Source: Citromicrobium sp. (lineage in GTDB: Bacteria; Pseudomonadota; Alphaproteobacteria; Sphingomonadales; Sphingomonadaceae). Taken from it: a DNA stretch of 24,471 nucleotides. A program made the position numbers and the translations under genes. Of the stretch, positions 1 through 7,091 are shown piece after piece (the stretch's first letter is position 1; each line of letters begins with the position of its first letter). The stretch covers positions 1 through 24,471 of the forward strand of contig PAVA01000084.1 of assembly GCA_002712945.1 (NCBI GenBank), read 5' to 3'. The notes under the pieces were generated by a model, which did not search any database, had not been told where the DNA came from, and worked only from the letters and a program-made list of their open reading frames with translations.

Positions 1-365
1 AGGGTGCCTTCGCGCAGGCCGAACTCAAGGCGAAGCAGCCCGGCGCCAACGTATGGACCTATCTGTGGACCGAGCCCAGCCCGGCAGCCGATGGGCGCTT
101 CGGCGCGGTGCACGGGATCGATGTCGCGCCCAGCCTCTACAACACGCGCGGCGCGCTCAACGGATCGAGCGCGGCGGCCAACAGGCTGGCGAAGGCCATC
201 GCGTCGAGCTGGGCGGCCTTCGCGGCCAACGGCGACCCGAACAACGAACATGTGCCCGAGTGGAAGCCCTACTCCCCGCCCGAGCGCACGACGATGATTT
301 TCGATGAGGATCTGCGGGTGGAAAACGACCCGCGCAGCGAGTTCCGCCAGTACTGGCGGGGCTAG
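1..365 (+). CDS. Type B carboxylesterase, C-terminal fragment
   Basis: This is the last 120 residues or so of a gene that begins before the window; the reading frame is open from base 3 to the TAG at 363-365. The segment GAVHGIDVAP (His codon at 111-113) matches the region around the catalytic histidine in type B carboxylesterases of the PnbA/COG2272 kind. The following stretch, with SWAAFAANGDPN and a WKPYS segment, is the usual C-terminal end of that family, which hydrolyses carboxylic esters with a Ser-Glu-His triad. The Ser and Glu parts are outside the window, so activity cannot be judged. The next gene starts 276 bp downstream, so this is probably a separate transcription unit. The family call is fairly sure; the substrate is unknown. 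Confidence 0.8.
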   Translation, partial: GAFAQAELKAKQPGANVWTYLWTEPSPAADGRFGAVHGIDVAPSLYNTRGALNGSSAAANRLAKAIASSWAAFAANGDPNNEHVPEWKPYSPPERTTMIFDEDLRVENDPRSEFRQYWRG

Positions 366-641
366 CCAGTGAGTGGGCGGCTAGGTTCCGATACGGGCCT
401 TGCGACCGGCCGAATGCGCCAAGGATTACCGCGCCGACGGAGCCATACCGCTGCGTCACCCGCGGCCGATCGGCCCTCGGCAAATCTCGCAACCTGCTGA
501 TTGCGCTTTCGATTTCGGGGGCATGAATCGCGTGGTCGCAGCCTTCGCGCCCGCCGGGGTGCGGAACATTGGTCCTGCGCAGCGATTGGTTTGCCGAACT
601 AGCCCCATCCCGCGAGACGAAAGGCGCACACCCCCAATCCC
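366..641. other. Intergenic region upstream of the ATP-grasp gene
   Basis: This 276-bp stretch is GC-rich and holds no convincing gene. A weak inverted repeat (CTAGCC at 362-367 with GGCTAG at 379-384) overlaps the esterase stop codon but has no T-run, so it is at best a poor terminator. The promoter of the ATP-grasp/hydrolase pair should lie here, but I cannot pick out a clear -35/-10 pair. The Shine-Dalgarno before the ATG at 642 is also weak. Confidence 0.4.
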
Positions 642-1940
642 ATGAAGAAAGTCTTTGTCCTAGGCCTGGAGCCCTTCAACCTGTCCCTTCTCGAAAAGTT
701 CGAGAAAGAGGATGACGTCGAATATCACGAGGGGCTGAGCTGCGAGGAATCGGTCAATATTTCCGATACCTTCAAGCTGATGGACATGGTCCGCCTGGTC
801 GAGCAGCGGATGGACGAATACGGCCCAGCCGACGCGATCCTCAACTACTGGGACTTCCCCAATTCCTGCATCGGGCCGCTGCTGTGCAAGCGTAACGGGC
901 TGCCCGGGCCGAGCCTCGAGGCGGTCGCCGCGCTGGAGCACAAGCTATGGGCGCGCCACGCGATCGACCGGGTCGCGCCGGAAGCCTCGACCGAGTTCTG
1001 CGCGCTCGACCCGTTCGGCGGTCGGGCCCGCGACCAGGTGAAGATCGACTATCCGTTCTGGGTCAAACCTTTCGTCTCCCACTCCTCCTACCTCGGCTTC
1101 AAGATCGAGAACGAGGAACAGCTCGAAGACGCGATGGAGATTATCCGCGATGGCATCGGCATGTTCGGCAAGCCGTTCGACGAGTTCCTCCAACATGTCG
1201 AACTGCCCGACGAGATCGAGGGCATCGGCGGCATGCACTGCATCGCCGAGAAGAGTATTGCTGCCGACGCACAGGTGACGCTGGAAGGCTACGTCTTTGA
1301 AGGGGATTGCGTGTGCTACGGCGCGGTGGATTCGGTCCGCGAAGGCGGTGTCGGTTCCTCCTTCTCGCGCTACGAGTACCCCTCGCGCCTGCCCGAAGGG
1401 GTGATCGAGCGGATGAAGGACATCACCGCGCGTGTGCTGGCCGAAGTCGGTTACGACAACGCGCCCTTCAATGCCGAGTTCTTCTACGACGAGGAAACCG
1501 ACCGGATCAGCATCCTCGAAATCAACACGCGCCTGTCCAAGAGCCACGGGCCGTTGTTTCAGGATGTCGACGGCGTATCGCACCAGAAGATCGGGCTCGA
1601 TCTCGCGCTCGGGCACCGGCCGCATTTCCCTCACCGTAACGGCGACTGGCCCTCGGCCGCCAAGTTCATGCTCCGCCTGTTTCAGGACGCGCAGGTCAAG
1701 CGGGTGCCCTCTGCCACCGAGATTCATCACATGCAGACCCGCTATCCCGAAGCGATGGTGCAGGTGCTGGTCGAAGAGGGGCAGCGCCTCTCCCACCTCG
1801 CCTTTCAGGACAGCTACAGTTTCGAGCTGGCGGATATCTTCATCGGCGGCCGCAGCAAGGAAGAACTGACCGAGAAATACGCCGACATCATGGACAATCT
1901 GCCCTTCACGGTAGACCTGACCGCACCCGTTCCGAGGTAG
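642..1940 (+). CDS. ATP-grasp domain ligase
   Basis: A 432-residue cytoplasmic protein with ATP-grasp layout: an N-terminal pre-ATP-grasp lobe (about residues 1-120), an ATP-binding lysine in FWVKPF (K142), and the metal-binding acidic patch NAEFFYDEET (E279) followed by ILEINTRLS (E293, N295). ATP-grasp enzymes activate a carboxylate as an acyl phosphate and join it to an amine or thiol, so an amide or peptide ligase is the simplest guess. The substrate cannot be read from sequence. The next gene, a serine hydrolase, starts 5 bp after the stop, so the two are almost certainly co-transcribed and translationally linked. The start MKKVFVLG leads straight into the first strand of the fold, which supports the ATG at 642 despite a weak ribosome site. 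Remote resemblance to biotin carboxylase or carnosine synthase-like ligases is possible, but it is not one of the standard housekeeping members. Confidence 0.85.
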   Translation: MKKVFVLGLEPFNLSLLEKFEKEDDVEYHEGLSCEESVNISDTFKLMDMVRLVEQRMDEYGPADAILNYWDFPNSCIGPLLCKRNGLPGPSLEAVAALEHKLWARHAIDRVAPEASTEFCALDPFGGRARDQVKIDYPFWVKPFVSHSSYLGFKIENEEQLEDAMEIIRDGIGMFGKPFDEFLQHVELPDEIEGIGGMHCIAEKSIAADAQVTLEGYVFEGDCVCYGAVDSVREGGVGSSFSRYEYPSRLPEGVIERMKDITARVLAEVGYDNAPFNAEFFYDEETDRISILEINTRLSKSHGPLFQDVDGVSHQKIGLDLALGHRPHFPHRNGDWPSAAKFMLRLFQDAQVKRVPSATEIHHMQTRYPEAMVQVLVEEGQRLSHLAFQDSYSFELADIFIGGRSKEELTEKYADIMDNLPFTVDLTAPVPR

Positions 1941-1945
1941 AACCG

Positions 1946-3973
1946 ATGATCTACGTCGACGATCTTCCCGAGCAAGTCTCGATCCAGGACCATGTCGTCA
2001 TCCGGATGAGCGACGATACAGAGCTTTCCGCGCGGATCTGGATGCCGGCCTGCGCGCACGAGAAGCCTGTGCCCGCGATCCTCGAATATATCCCCTATCG
2101 CAAGCGGTTCGGCACCGCGGCGCGCGACGAGCTGACCCATGGCTACCTCGCAGGCCAGGGCTATGTCTGCGTGCGGGTGGACATTCGCGGCAGCGGCGAG
2201 AGCGAAGGCGTGCTGACCGACGAATACCTGCCGCAAGAGCTTTCCGATGGCGTCGAGATCATCAACTGGATCGCCCGCCAGCCCTGGTGCGACGGCAATG
2301 TCGGCATGATGGGCATCAGCTGGGGCGGGTTCAACGCACTCCAGATTGCGGCACTGCGCCCCGAACCCCTGAAGGCGATCATGGCCGCGTCCGCCACCGA
2401 CGATCGCTACGCGGACGATGTGCACCACATGGGCGGCTGCGTGCTGGGCGACAACCTGTCTTGGGCCTCGGTCATGTTCGCCTACAACTCGATGCCGCCC
2501 GACCCGGAACTGGTCGGCGAGAAGTGGCGCAGGATGTGGTTCGACCGGCTGGAGGGAAGCGGCTTCTGGCTCGACACCTGGCTCCGCCACCAGCGCCGCG
2601 ACGCCTATTGGCGCCACGGCTCTGTGTGCGAGGACTATTCGGACATCCGCATCCCGGTGATGACGGTCAGCGGCTGGGCGGACGGATATACCAACGCCGT
2701 CTTCCGCATGCTGCGCAACCTGAAGGTGCCGCGCCGCGGACTGGTCGGCCCATGGGCACATACCTATCCGCACCTGGGCAAGCCGGGCCCGGCGATCGAC
2801 TTCCTCGCCGAGCTTACCCGCTGGTGGGACCACTGGCTGAAGGGCAAGGACAACGGCGTGATGGACGAGCCCATGCTGCTCGCCTGGATGCAGGACAGCG
2901 AGCCTCCACTCAGCCTCTATACCGAGCGTTACGGGCACTGGGTGGCCGAAGACAGCTGGCCCTCGCCGCAGATCGAGCACCGGACGTTCGATCTGCGCGA
3001 GCGCACGCTTGCCGACCCCGGAACGACCGGCCATCCGGACACGCAAAGCGTCGGCATCCAGTCGCCGCTGTCGACCGGGCTGTTTGCGGGCAAGTGGTGC
3101 TCCTATGCCTCCGGCCCCGACCTTGCGCACGATCAACGGCAGGAAGATGGCGGCGCGCTGGTATTCGAGACCGAGCCGCTGGAGGCGCCGATCCAAATCC
3201 TAGGCGCGGCGCGGCTGGAGCTGAAGGTCAGTGTGGACAAGCCGGTCGCGATGATCGCGGCGCGCCTTTCAGACGTTCGTCCGGACGGCTCGGCCACGCG
3301 CTTTACCTATGGCCTTCTCAACCTGACGCACCGCAACAGCCGCCAGTCGCCGGAGGGCATGGTCCCGGGCGATCCCGAGACGGTGGTCTTCCATCTCAAT
3401 CATATCGGGCAGGAGATTCCGGCGGGCCATCGCCTGCGTCTGTCGCTGTCGACCTCCTACTGGCCGCTGGCATGGCCTTCGCCCGAGCCGGTTTTCCTGA
3501 CCGTGCATCTGGGCGACAGCAAGCTGGACGTGCCGGTACGGCAGGCGCCCAGCACGACGCACGAGATCGAGAAATTCGGCGATCCGCGTATCGCACGGCC
3601 CGAGCCGAAGATCATGCTAAAGCCCGAACAGCACGACTGGTTCGTCCACCGCAACTTGGCGACCGACGCCTCCGAGCTGGAGGTGATCGACGACAAGGGG
3701 CTCTACCGCCACGAGTATACCGGCCTCGACGTGGGGGCCTCGGCGCGCGAATGGTACCGTTCGCGCAGCAACGACTTCGATTCGATCGAGGGCGAGACCC
3801 GCTGGGTCCGCTCGCTCGCTCGTGGCGACTGGAGGATCCGCACCGAGACCCGCACGGTAATGTCCTCCGACGCGCAGAATTTCTACCTGCAGGGCGATCT
3901 GGACGCGTTCGAGAACGAGGACCGCGTGTTCTGCCGGACCTGGAGCCGGACAATACCGCGCGATTTCGTCTAG
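1946..3973 (+). CDS. CocE/NonD (S15-type) alpha/beta hydrolase
   Basis: A 675-residue serine hydrolase of the CocE / X-Pro dipeptidyl-peptidase (S15) family. The nucleophile elbow GISWGGF places the catalytic serine at S125, the acid is in SGWADGYTN (D246), and the histidine in GPWAHTYPH (H272). These three spacings fit cocaine esterase and its relatives. Residues about 30-300 form the alpha/beta hydrolase core with a helical insert around 155-225. Residues about 340-560 form the jelly-roll C-terminal domain typical of the family, and the last ~110 residues are an extension. There is no signal peptide, so it acts in the cytoplasm. It follows an ATP-grasp ligase by 5 bp, which suggests the two handle the same class of amide or ester, one making and one cleaving or transferring. 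The family includes esterases, amidases and acylases; which one this is cannot be told. Confidence 0.9.
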   Translation: MIYVDDLPEQVSIQDHVVIRMSDDTELSARIWMPACAHEKPVPAILEYIPYRKRFGTAARDELTHGYLAGQGYVCVRVDIRGSGESEGVLTDEYLPQELSDGVEIINWIARQPWCDGNVGMMGISWGGFNALQIAALRPEPLKAIMAASATDDRYADDVHHMGGCVLGDNLSWASVMFAYNSMPPDPELVGEKWRRMWFDRLEGSGFWLDTWLRHQRRDAYWRHGSVCEDYSDIRIPVMTVSGWADGYTNAVFRMLRNLKVPRRGLVGPWAHTYPHLGKPGPAIDFLAELTRWWDHWLKGKDNGVMDEPMLLAWMQDSEPPLSLYTERYGHWVAEDSWPSPQIEHRTFDLRERTLADPGTTGHPDTQSVGIQSPLSTGLFAGKWCSYASGPDLAHDQRQEDGGALVFETEPLEAPIQILGAARLELKVSVDKPVAMIAARLSDVRPDGSATRFTYGLLNLTHRNSRQSPEGMVPGDPETVVFHLNHIGQEIPAGHRLRLSLSTSYWPLAWPSPEPVFLTVHLGDSKLDVPVRQAPSTTHEIEKFGDPRIARPEPKIMLKPEQHDWFVHRNLATDASELEVIDDKGLYRHEYTGLDVGASAREWYRSRSNDFDSIEGETRWVRSLARGDWRIRTETRTVMSSDAQNFYLQGDLDAFENEDRVFCRTWSRTIPRDFV

Positions 3974-4347
3974 GACGATTACTAGCGCCTGCACTCAGAA
4001 GCTTGAAAGTAAATTTCGATATTTATTTTCTATTACCATACGATTCTAAAAGCATATTTGTGAATACTATTAGTTAACTAAAGTGACCAATATGTAATAT
4101 GCAGGCCCGTAACGCGAATTACAGCCATTATACCTGCTTGTTGCAATCATGCCACGCCTCGCGCTGGTATTTGTAATTCATTTGTAACCCTGTGGCCAAT
4201 CGCAGAAGATCGCCATAATGGTGCGCGCCGCGTCAGACATATTCATAAGACAGACGCGCATTATTAATATCGAAAATCCGTTCCGCCGGCACACCCGGCG
4301 TCAGGGCGGCCAGGACAAGATCGAACGATCAGGGGGCCATTCACGAC
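3974..4347. other. AT-rich regulatory spacer before the TonB receptor
   Basis: This 374-bp gap holds no credible gene. Bases about 4004-4100 are strikingly AT-rich against a GC-rich background and carry runs such as TTTATTTTC and TATTAGTTAACTAAAG. The rest returns gradually to normal composition. It probably contains the transcription end of the hydrolase gene and the promoter of the receptor. I see no clear hairpin terminator and no unambiguous -35/-10 pair. A short inverted repeat, CGCGTC (4229-4234) with GACGCG (4253-4258), and an 11-bp-spaced direct repeat (annotated separately) are the only structured elements. The receptor's ribosome site is AGGGGG at 4331-4336. Confidence 0.5.
4169..4187. 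promoter_or_regulatory. Direct repeat ATTTGTAA x2, 11-bp period
   Basis: The octamer ATTTGTAA occurs at 4169-4176 and again at 4180-4187, exactly 11 bp apart, about 160 bp upstream of the receptor start. One-turn direct repeats are the usual binding format of OmpR/PhoB-family regulators, so this is a candidate operator. It is a short AT-rich match and could be chance. Confidence 0.3.
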
Positions 4348-7002
4348 ATGACGAAGTTCGTAACGCGCGCATCTGCGAGCGCGCTCGCCATTGCCATCGC
4401 CACGCCGGCCATCGCTCAGGACCAGGCACCGCAGGCGCAACCGCAGGCCGAAGCGCGCCAGGGCGGTGTGCCGACCATCGTCGTCACCGCGCAGAAGCGC
4501 AGCGAAGATCTGCAGGATGTGCCGGTTGCGGTGCAGGCGCTGGGCGAAGAAGGCCTCGAACAGCTGAACGTCGATACCTTCGCCGACTATCTCGACCAGT
4601 TGCCCAGCATCACCGCAGGCGGCAGCGGCCCCGGCCAGAGCACGATCTATATTCGCGGCCTCGCCTCGACCACGCCGAACCTGACCACGGCCGGCGTTGC
4701 CGGCCTCGCCCCGAACGTGGCGCTTTATCTCGACGAGCAGCCGCTTTCGCAGCCGGGCCGCAACCTCGACGTCTATGCCGCCGACCTCGAACGGATCGAA
4801 GTCCTCTCCGGCCCGCAGGGCACGCTCTTCGGCGCCAGCTCGCAGGCGGGCGTTGTCCGCCTCATCACCAACAAGCCCGAAATCGGCGTGTGGGAAGGCG
4901 AGGTCAACGCAGGCCTTTCCTTCACCAAGGGCGGCGAAGCGAGCTACAAGGGCGAGCTGATCGTCAACCTGCCGCTGGCCGACAGCCTCGCCATGCGCAT
5001 CGTCGCCTTCAATGATCGGCAGGGCGGCTACATCGACAACGTACCCGGATCGCAGACCCTCGCGGATAGCGCGCGCTTCCGCCCCGCTGGCACCATCCGC
5101 GACAACGGCGTGCCGGTGAGCCCGCGGCGCGCAGGCTTTCAGGCAGGTGCCGACCTGTCCAACGTCACCTTCCTCGCGGCGACCAATGGCGCGCTGGTCG
5201 AAGAAGATTTCAACGACACCACCTATTCGGGCTTCCGCGCCAGCGCGCTGTACGAGTTCTCGCCCGACTGGAGCGTGACCGTTTCGCACTCGCGTCAGAG
5301 CATCGACAGCGACGGCGTGTTCTTCGCGGACCCGGACCTCGGCACAGACGAGCTAGCCATCCAGCGCTACGAACGCGATACGCTGGAAGACGACTTCTCG
5401 AACACCAGCTGGACGGTCGAAGGCCGCCTCGCCATGCTCGATGTGGTCTATACCGGCGCCTACACCGATCGCACCGCCCAACAGCGGATCGACTACACCG
5501 ACTATCTCTTCGTCGGCCAGTATCTGCCCTATTATATCTGCGATGGTTCGGTGAGCTATCCGGGCGCGGCGGACCCCAGCGGCACCTGCCAGGCCCCCAA
5601 CCTCTATGTTCCCTCGAACAGCGAGACCGAGGTCTTCACGCAGGAACTGCGCTTCTCGACCCCGGCGGAAAACCGCTGGCGGGTTACTGCAGGCGGGTTC
5701 TATTCCGATCTCGAACTGCGCGAGCGCAACGACTTCGTCTATCCCGGCAGCATCGCGGCGCAGCCCTTCGGCCCGTTCGCGCCCAACTACCCCTTCCCAG
5801 GCTATAACAGCGACCCCGGCCCCTTCCCTGCCGGAACCATCTTCCGCAACGACATCCGCCGCACGGACGAACAGTTCGGCATCTTTGGCGAAGCGGCGTT
5901 CGACATCGTGCCCGACCTGTTCACCCTCGCGCTGGGTGCACGCTACTACAACGTCGAGGTCGATCTCGAAGGCAGCGCCAACGGGTCCTTCTGCAACAGC
6001 GGCGCGGCGCAGGATGCGAACGCCTACGGCACCGATCTGAACGACCTGTACGACGGCGACGGCCAGTACACCTTCATCGGTTCGTGCAACGCGGCATTGC
6101 GCCAGACGTTCGACCTGAACGATACCCTGGCCGACATCCAGGCCGCAGGGCTCTCGGCCGCTCAGGCGCAACTCGTCTACAATGCGGTGCGCGCGCCCGA
6201 CAAGGCGAAGGCTGACGGGGTGATCTTCAAGGGCACCGCCACCGTCACGCCGACCGACGATCTGCTGTTCTACGCGACCTATTCCGAAGGCTTCCGCCCC
6301 GGCCTGCTCAACCGCCCCGGCGGCGCGCAGGGCCCGGGCGGCTTCACCGTGCCGTTCGAGCTGGATACCGACGAGGTCAAGAACTACGAAATCGGCTGGA
6401 AGATGGAGCTGTTCGACCGGCAGCTGCGCTTCAACGGCAGCGCGTTCTACGTCGACATCGCCAACCTGCAGACGACGATCTTCGATCCCAGCATCACCAA
6501 CCTGTTCTTCTCGGACAATGCGGCGAATGCGGAGATCAAGGGCGTCGAAGGCGACATCACCTTCGCACCTTACACGGTGCCGGGGCTGACGATCTCCGCT
6601 GCTTTCTCGATCCTCGACACCGAGATTACCGAAGTGCTGACGCCGACCGACGACGTGGTGGTCGGCTCCGATCTCGCCTTTGCCCCGAACTTCCAGGGCA
6701 ATGCGCGGGTGCGTTACGAGTTCGCCATCTCCGATGCTCACGACGCCTACATCCAGCCGCAGGTGACCTATTCGGGATCGAAGTTCACCGACATCATCGA
6801 GATCAACAAGCTCGAACTGGACAGCTACTTCGTCGCGGACCTCGCCGTGGGCGTGACCGGGGACGCATGGCGCCTCGAAATCTACGGCGAGAACCTGTTC
6901 GACGAACGCGCCCAGATTTCGGGCAACTTCGTCAACGACCGGGCGCGCGTGGTCTACAACCGCCCGCTGACGGTCGGCATGCGGCTTGGCTTCGATTTCT
7001 GA
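4348..7002 (+). CDS. TonB-dependent outer-membrane receptor
   Basis: An 884-residue TonB-dependent receptor. A Sec signal peptide (MTKFVTRASASALAIAIA through PAIAQ) ends near residue 24. A TonB box-like segment, PTIVVTAQKR, lies at about residues 46-55 and is followed by the plug domain (about 55-175: SEDLQDVPVAV, IYIRGLAS, DLERIEVLSGPQGTLFGASS). The remainder is the 22-strand barrel, ending in MRLGFDF with the C-terminal aromatic used for outer-membrane assembly. The sequence style (VPVAV in the plug, short Ala-rich N-terminus) is that of the large receptor group in sphingomonads, which import varied organic ligands or metal chelates; no FpvA-type N-terminal signalling domain is present. The ATG is preceded by AGGGGG. 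A terminator follows directly, before a sulfotransferase gene. The ligand is unknown; the neighbouring ligase/hydrolase pair upstream suggests an organic rather than purely siderophore-type ligand, but this is inference. Confidence 0.93.
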   Translation: MTKFVTRASASALAIAIATPAIAQDQAPQAQPQAEARQGGVPTIVVTAQKRSEDLQDVPVAVQALGEEGLEQLNVDTFADYLDQLPSITAGGSGPGQSTIYIRGLASTTPNLTTAGVAGLAPNVALYLDEQPLSQPGRNLDVYAADLERIEVLSGPQGTLFGASSQAGVVRLITNKPEIGVWEGEVNAGLSFTKGGEASYKGELIVNLPLADSLAMRIVAFNDRQGGYIDNVPGSQTLADSARFRPAGTIRDNGVPVSPRRAGFQAGADLSNVTFLAATNGALVEEDFNDTTYSGFRASALYEFSPDWSVTVSHSRQSIDSDGVFFADPDLGTDELAIQRYERDTLEDDFSNTSWTVEGRLAMLDVVYTGAYTDRTAQQRIDYTDYLFVGQYLPYYICDGSVSYPGAADPSGTCQAPNLYVPSNSETEVFTQELRFSTPAENRWRVTAGGFYSDLELRERNDFVYPGSIAAQPFGPFAPNYPFPGYNSDPGPFPAGTIFRNDIRRTDEQFGIFGEAAFDIVPDLFTLALGARYYNVEVDLEGSANGSFCNSGAAQDANAYGTDLNDLYDGDGQYTFIGSCNAALRQTFDLNDTLADIQAAGLSAAQAQLVYNAVRAPDKAKADGVIFKGTATVTPTDDLLFYATYSEGFRPGLLNRPGGAQGPGGFTVPFELDTDEVKNYEIGWKMELFDRQLRFNGSAFYVDIANLQTTIFDPSITNLFFSDNAANAEIKGVEGDITFAPYTVPGLTISAAFSILDTEITEVLTPTDDVVVGSDLAFAPNFQGNARVRYEFAISDAHDAYIQPQVTYSGSKFTDIIEINKLELDSYFVADLAVGVTGDAWRLEIYGENLFDERAQISGNFVNDRARVVYNRPLTVGMRLGFDF

Positions 7003-7031
7003 TCGCCTAGCCTGACCTCGAGGTCTTCGTG

Positions 7032-7074
7032 CGGCGGGGGGCGAGCCTGACAAGGGCTTTCCCCCCGCCGTTTT
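7032..7074 (+). terminator. Rho-independent terminator or attenuator
   Basis: CGGCGGGGGG (7032-7041) pairs perfectly over 10 bp with CCCCCCGCCG (7061-7070) and is followed at once by TTTT and CGTTCT. AGCC/GGCT inside the loop can extend the stem. It sits 29 bp after the receptor stop codon and 18 bp before the start of the sulfotransferase, so it should cut most receptor transcripts, leaving partial read-through into the downstream gene. Confidence 0.85.
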
Positions 7075-7091
7075 CGTTCTAGGTGAAAGCG

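Noticed and set aside
2287..4077. A 596-codon plus-strand frame
   Set aside because: Overlaps the CocE-type hydrolase in another frame; it is Arg/Pro/Ala-rich and lacks motifs, whereas the hydrolase frame has a full catalytic triad.
4218..5015. A 265-codon plus-strand frame starting in the AT-rich spacer
   Set aside because: It runs into the TonB receptor in a wrong frame and becomes an Arg-rich shadow; no small precursor gene could be supported in the spacer.
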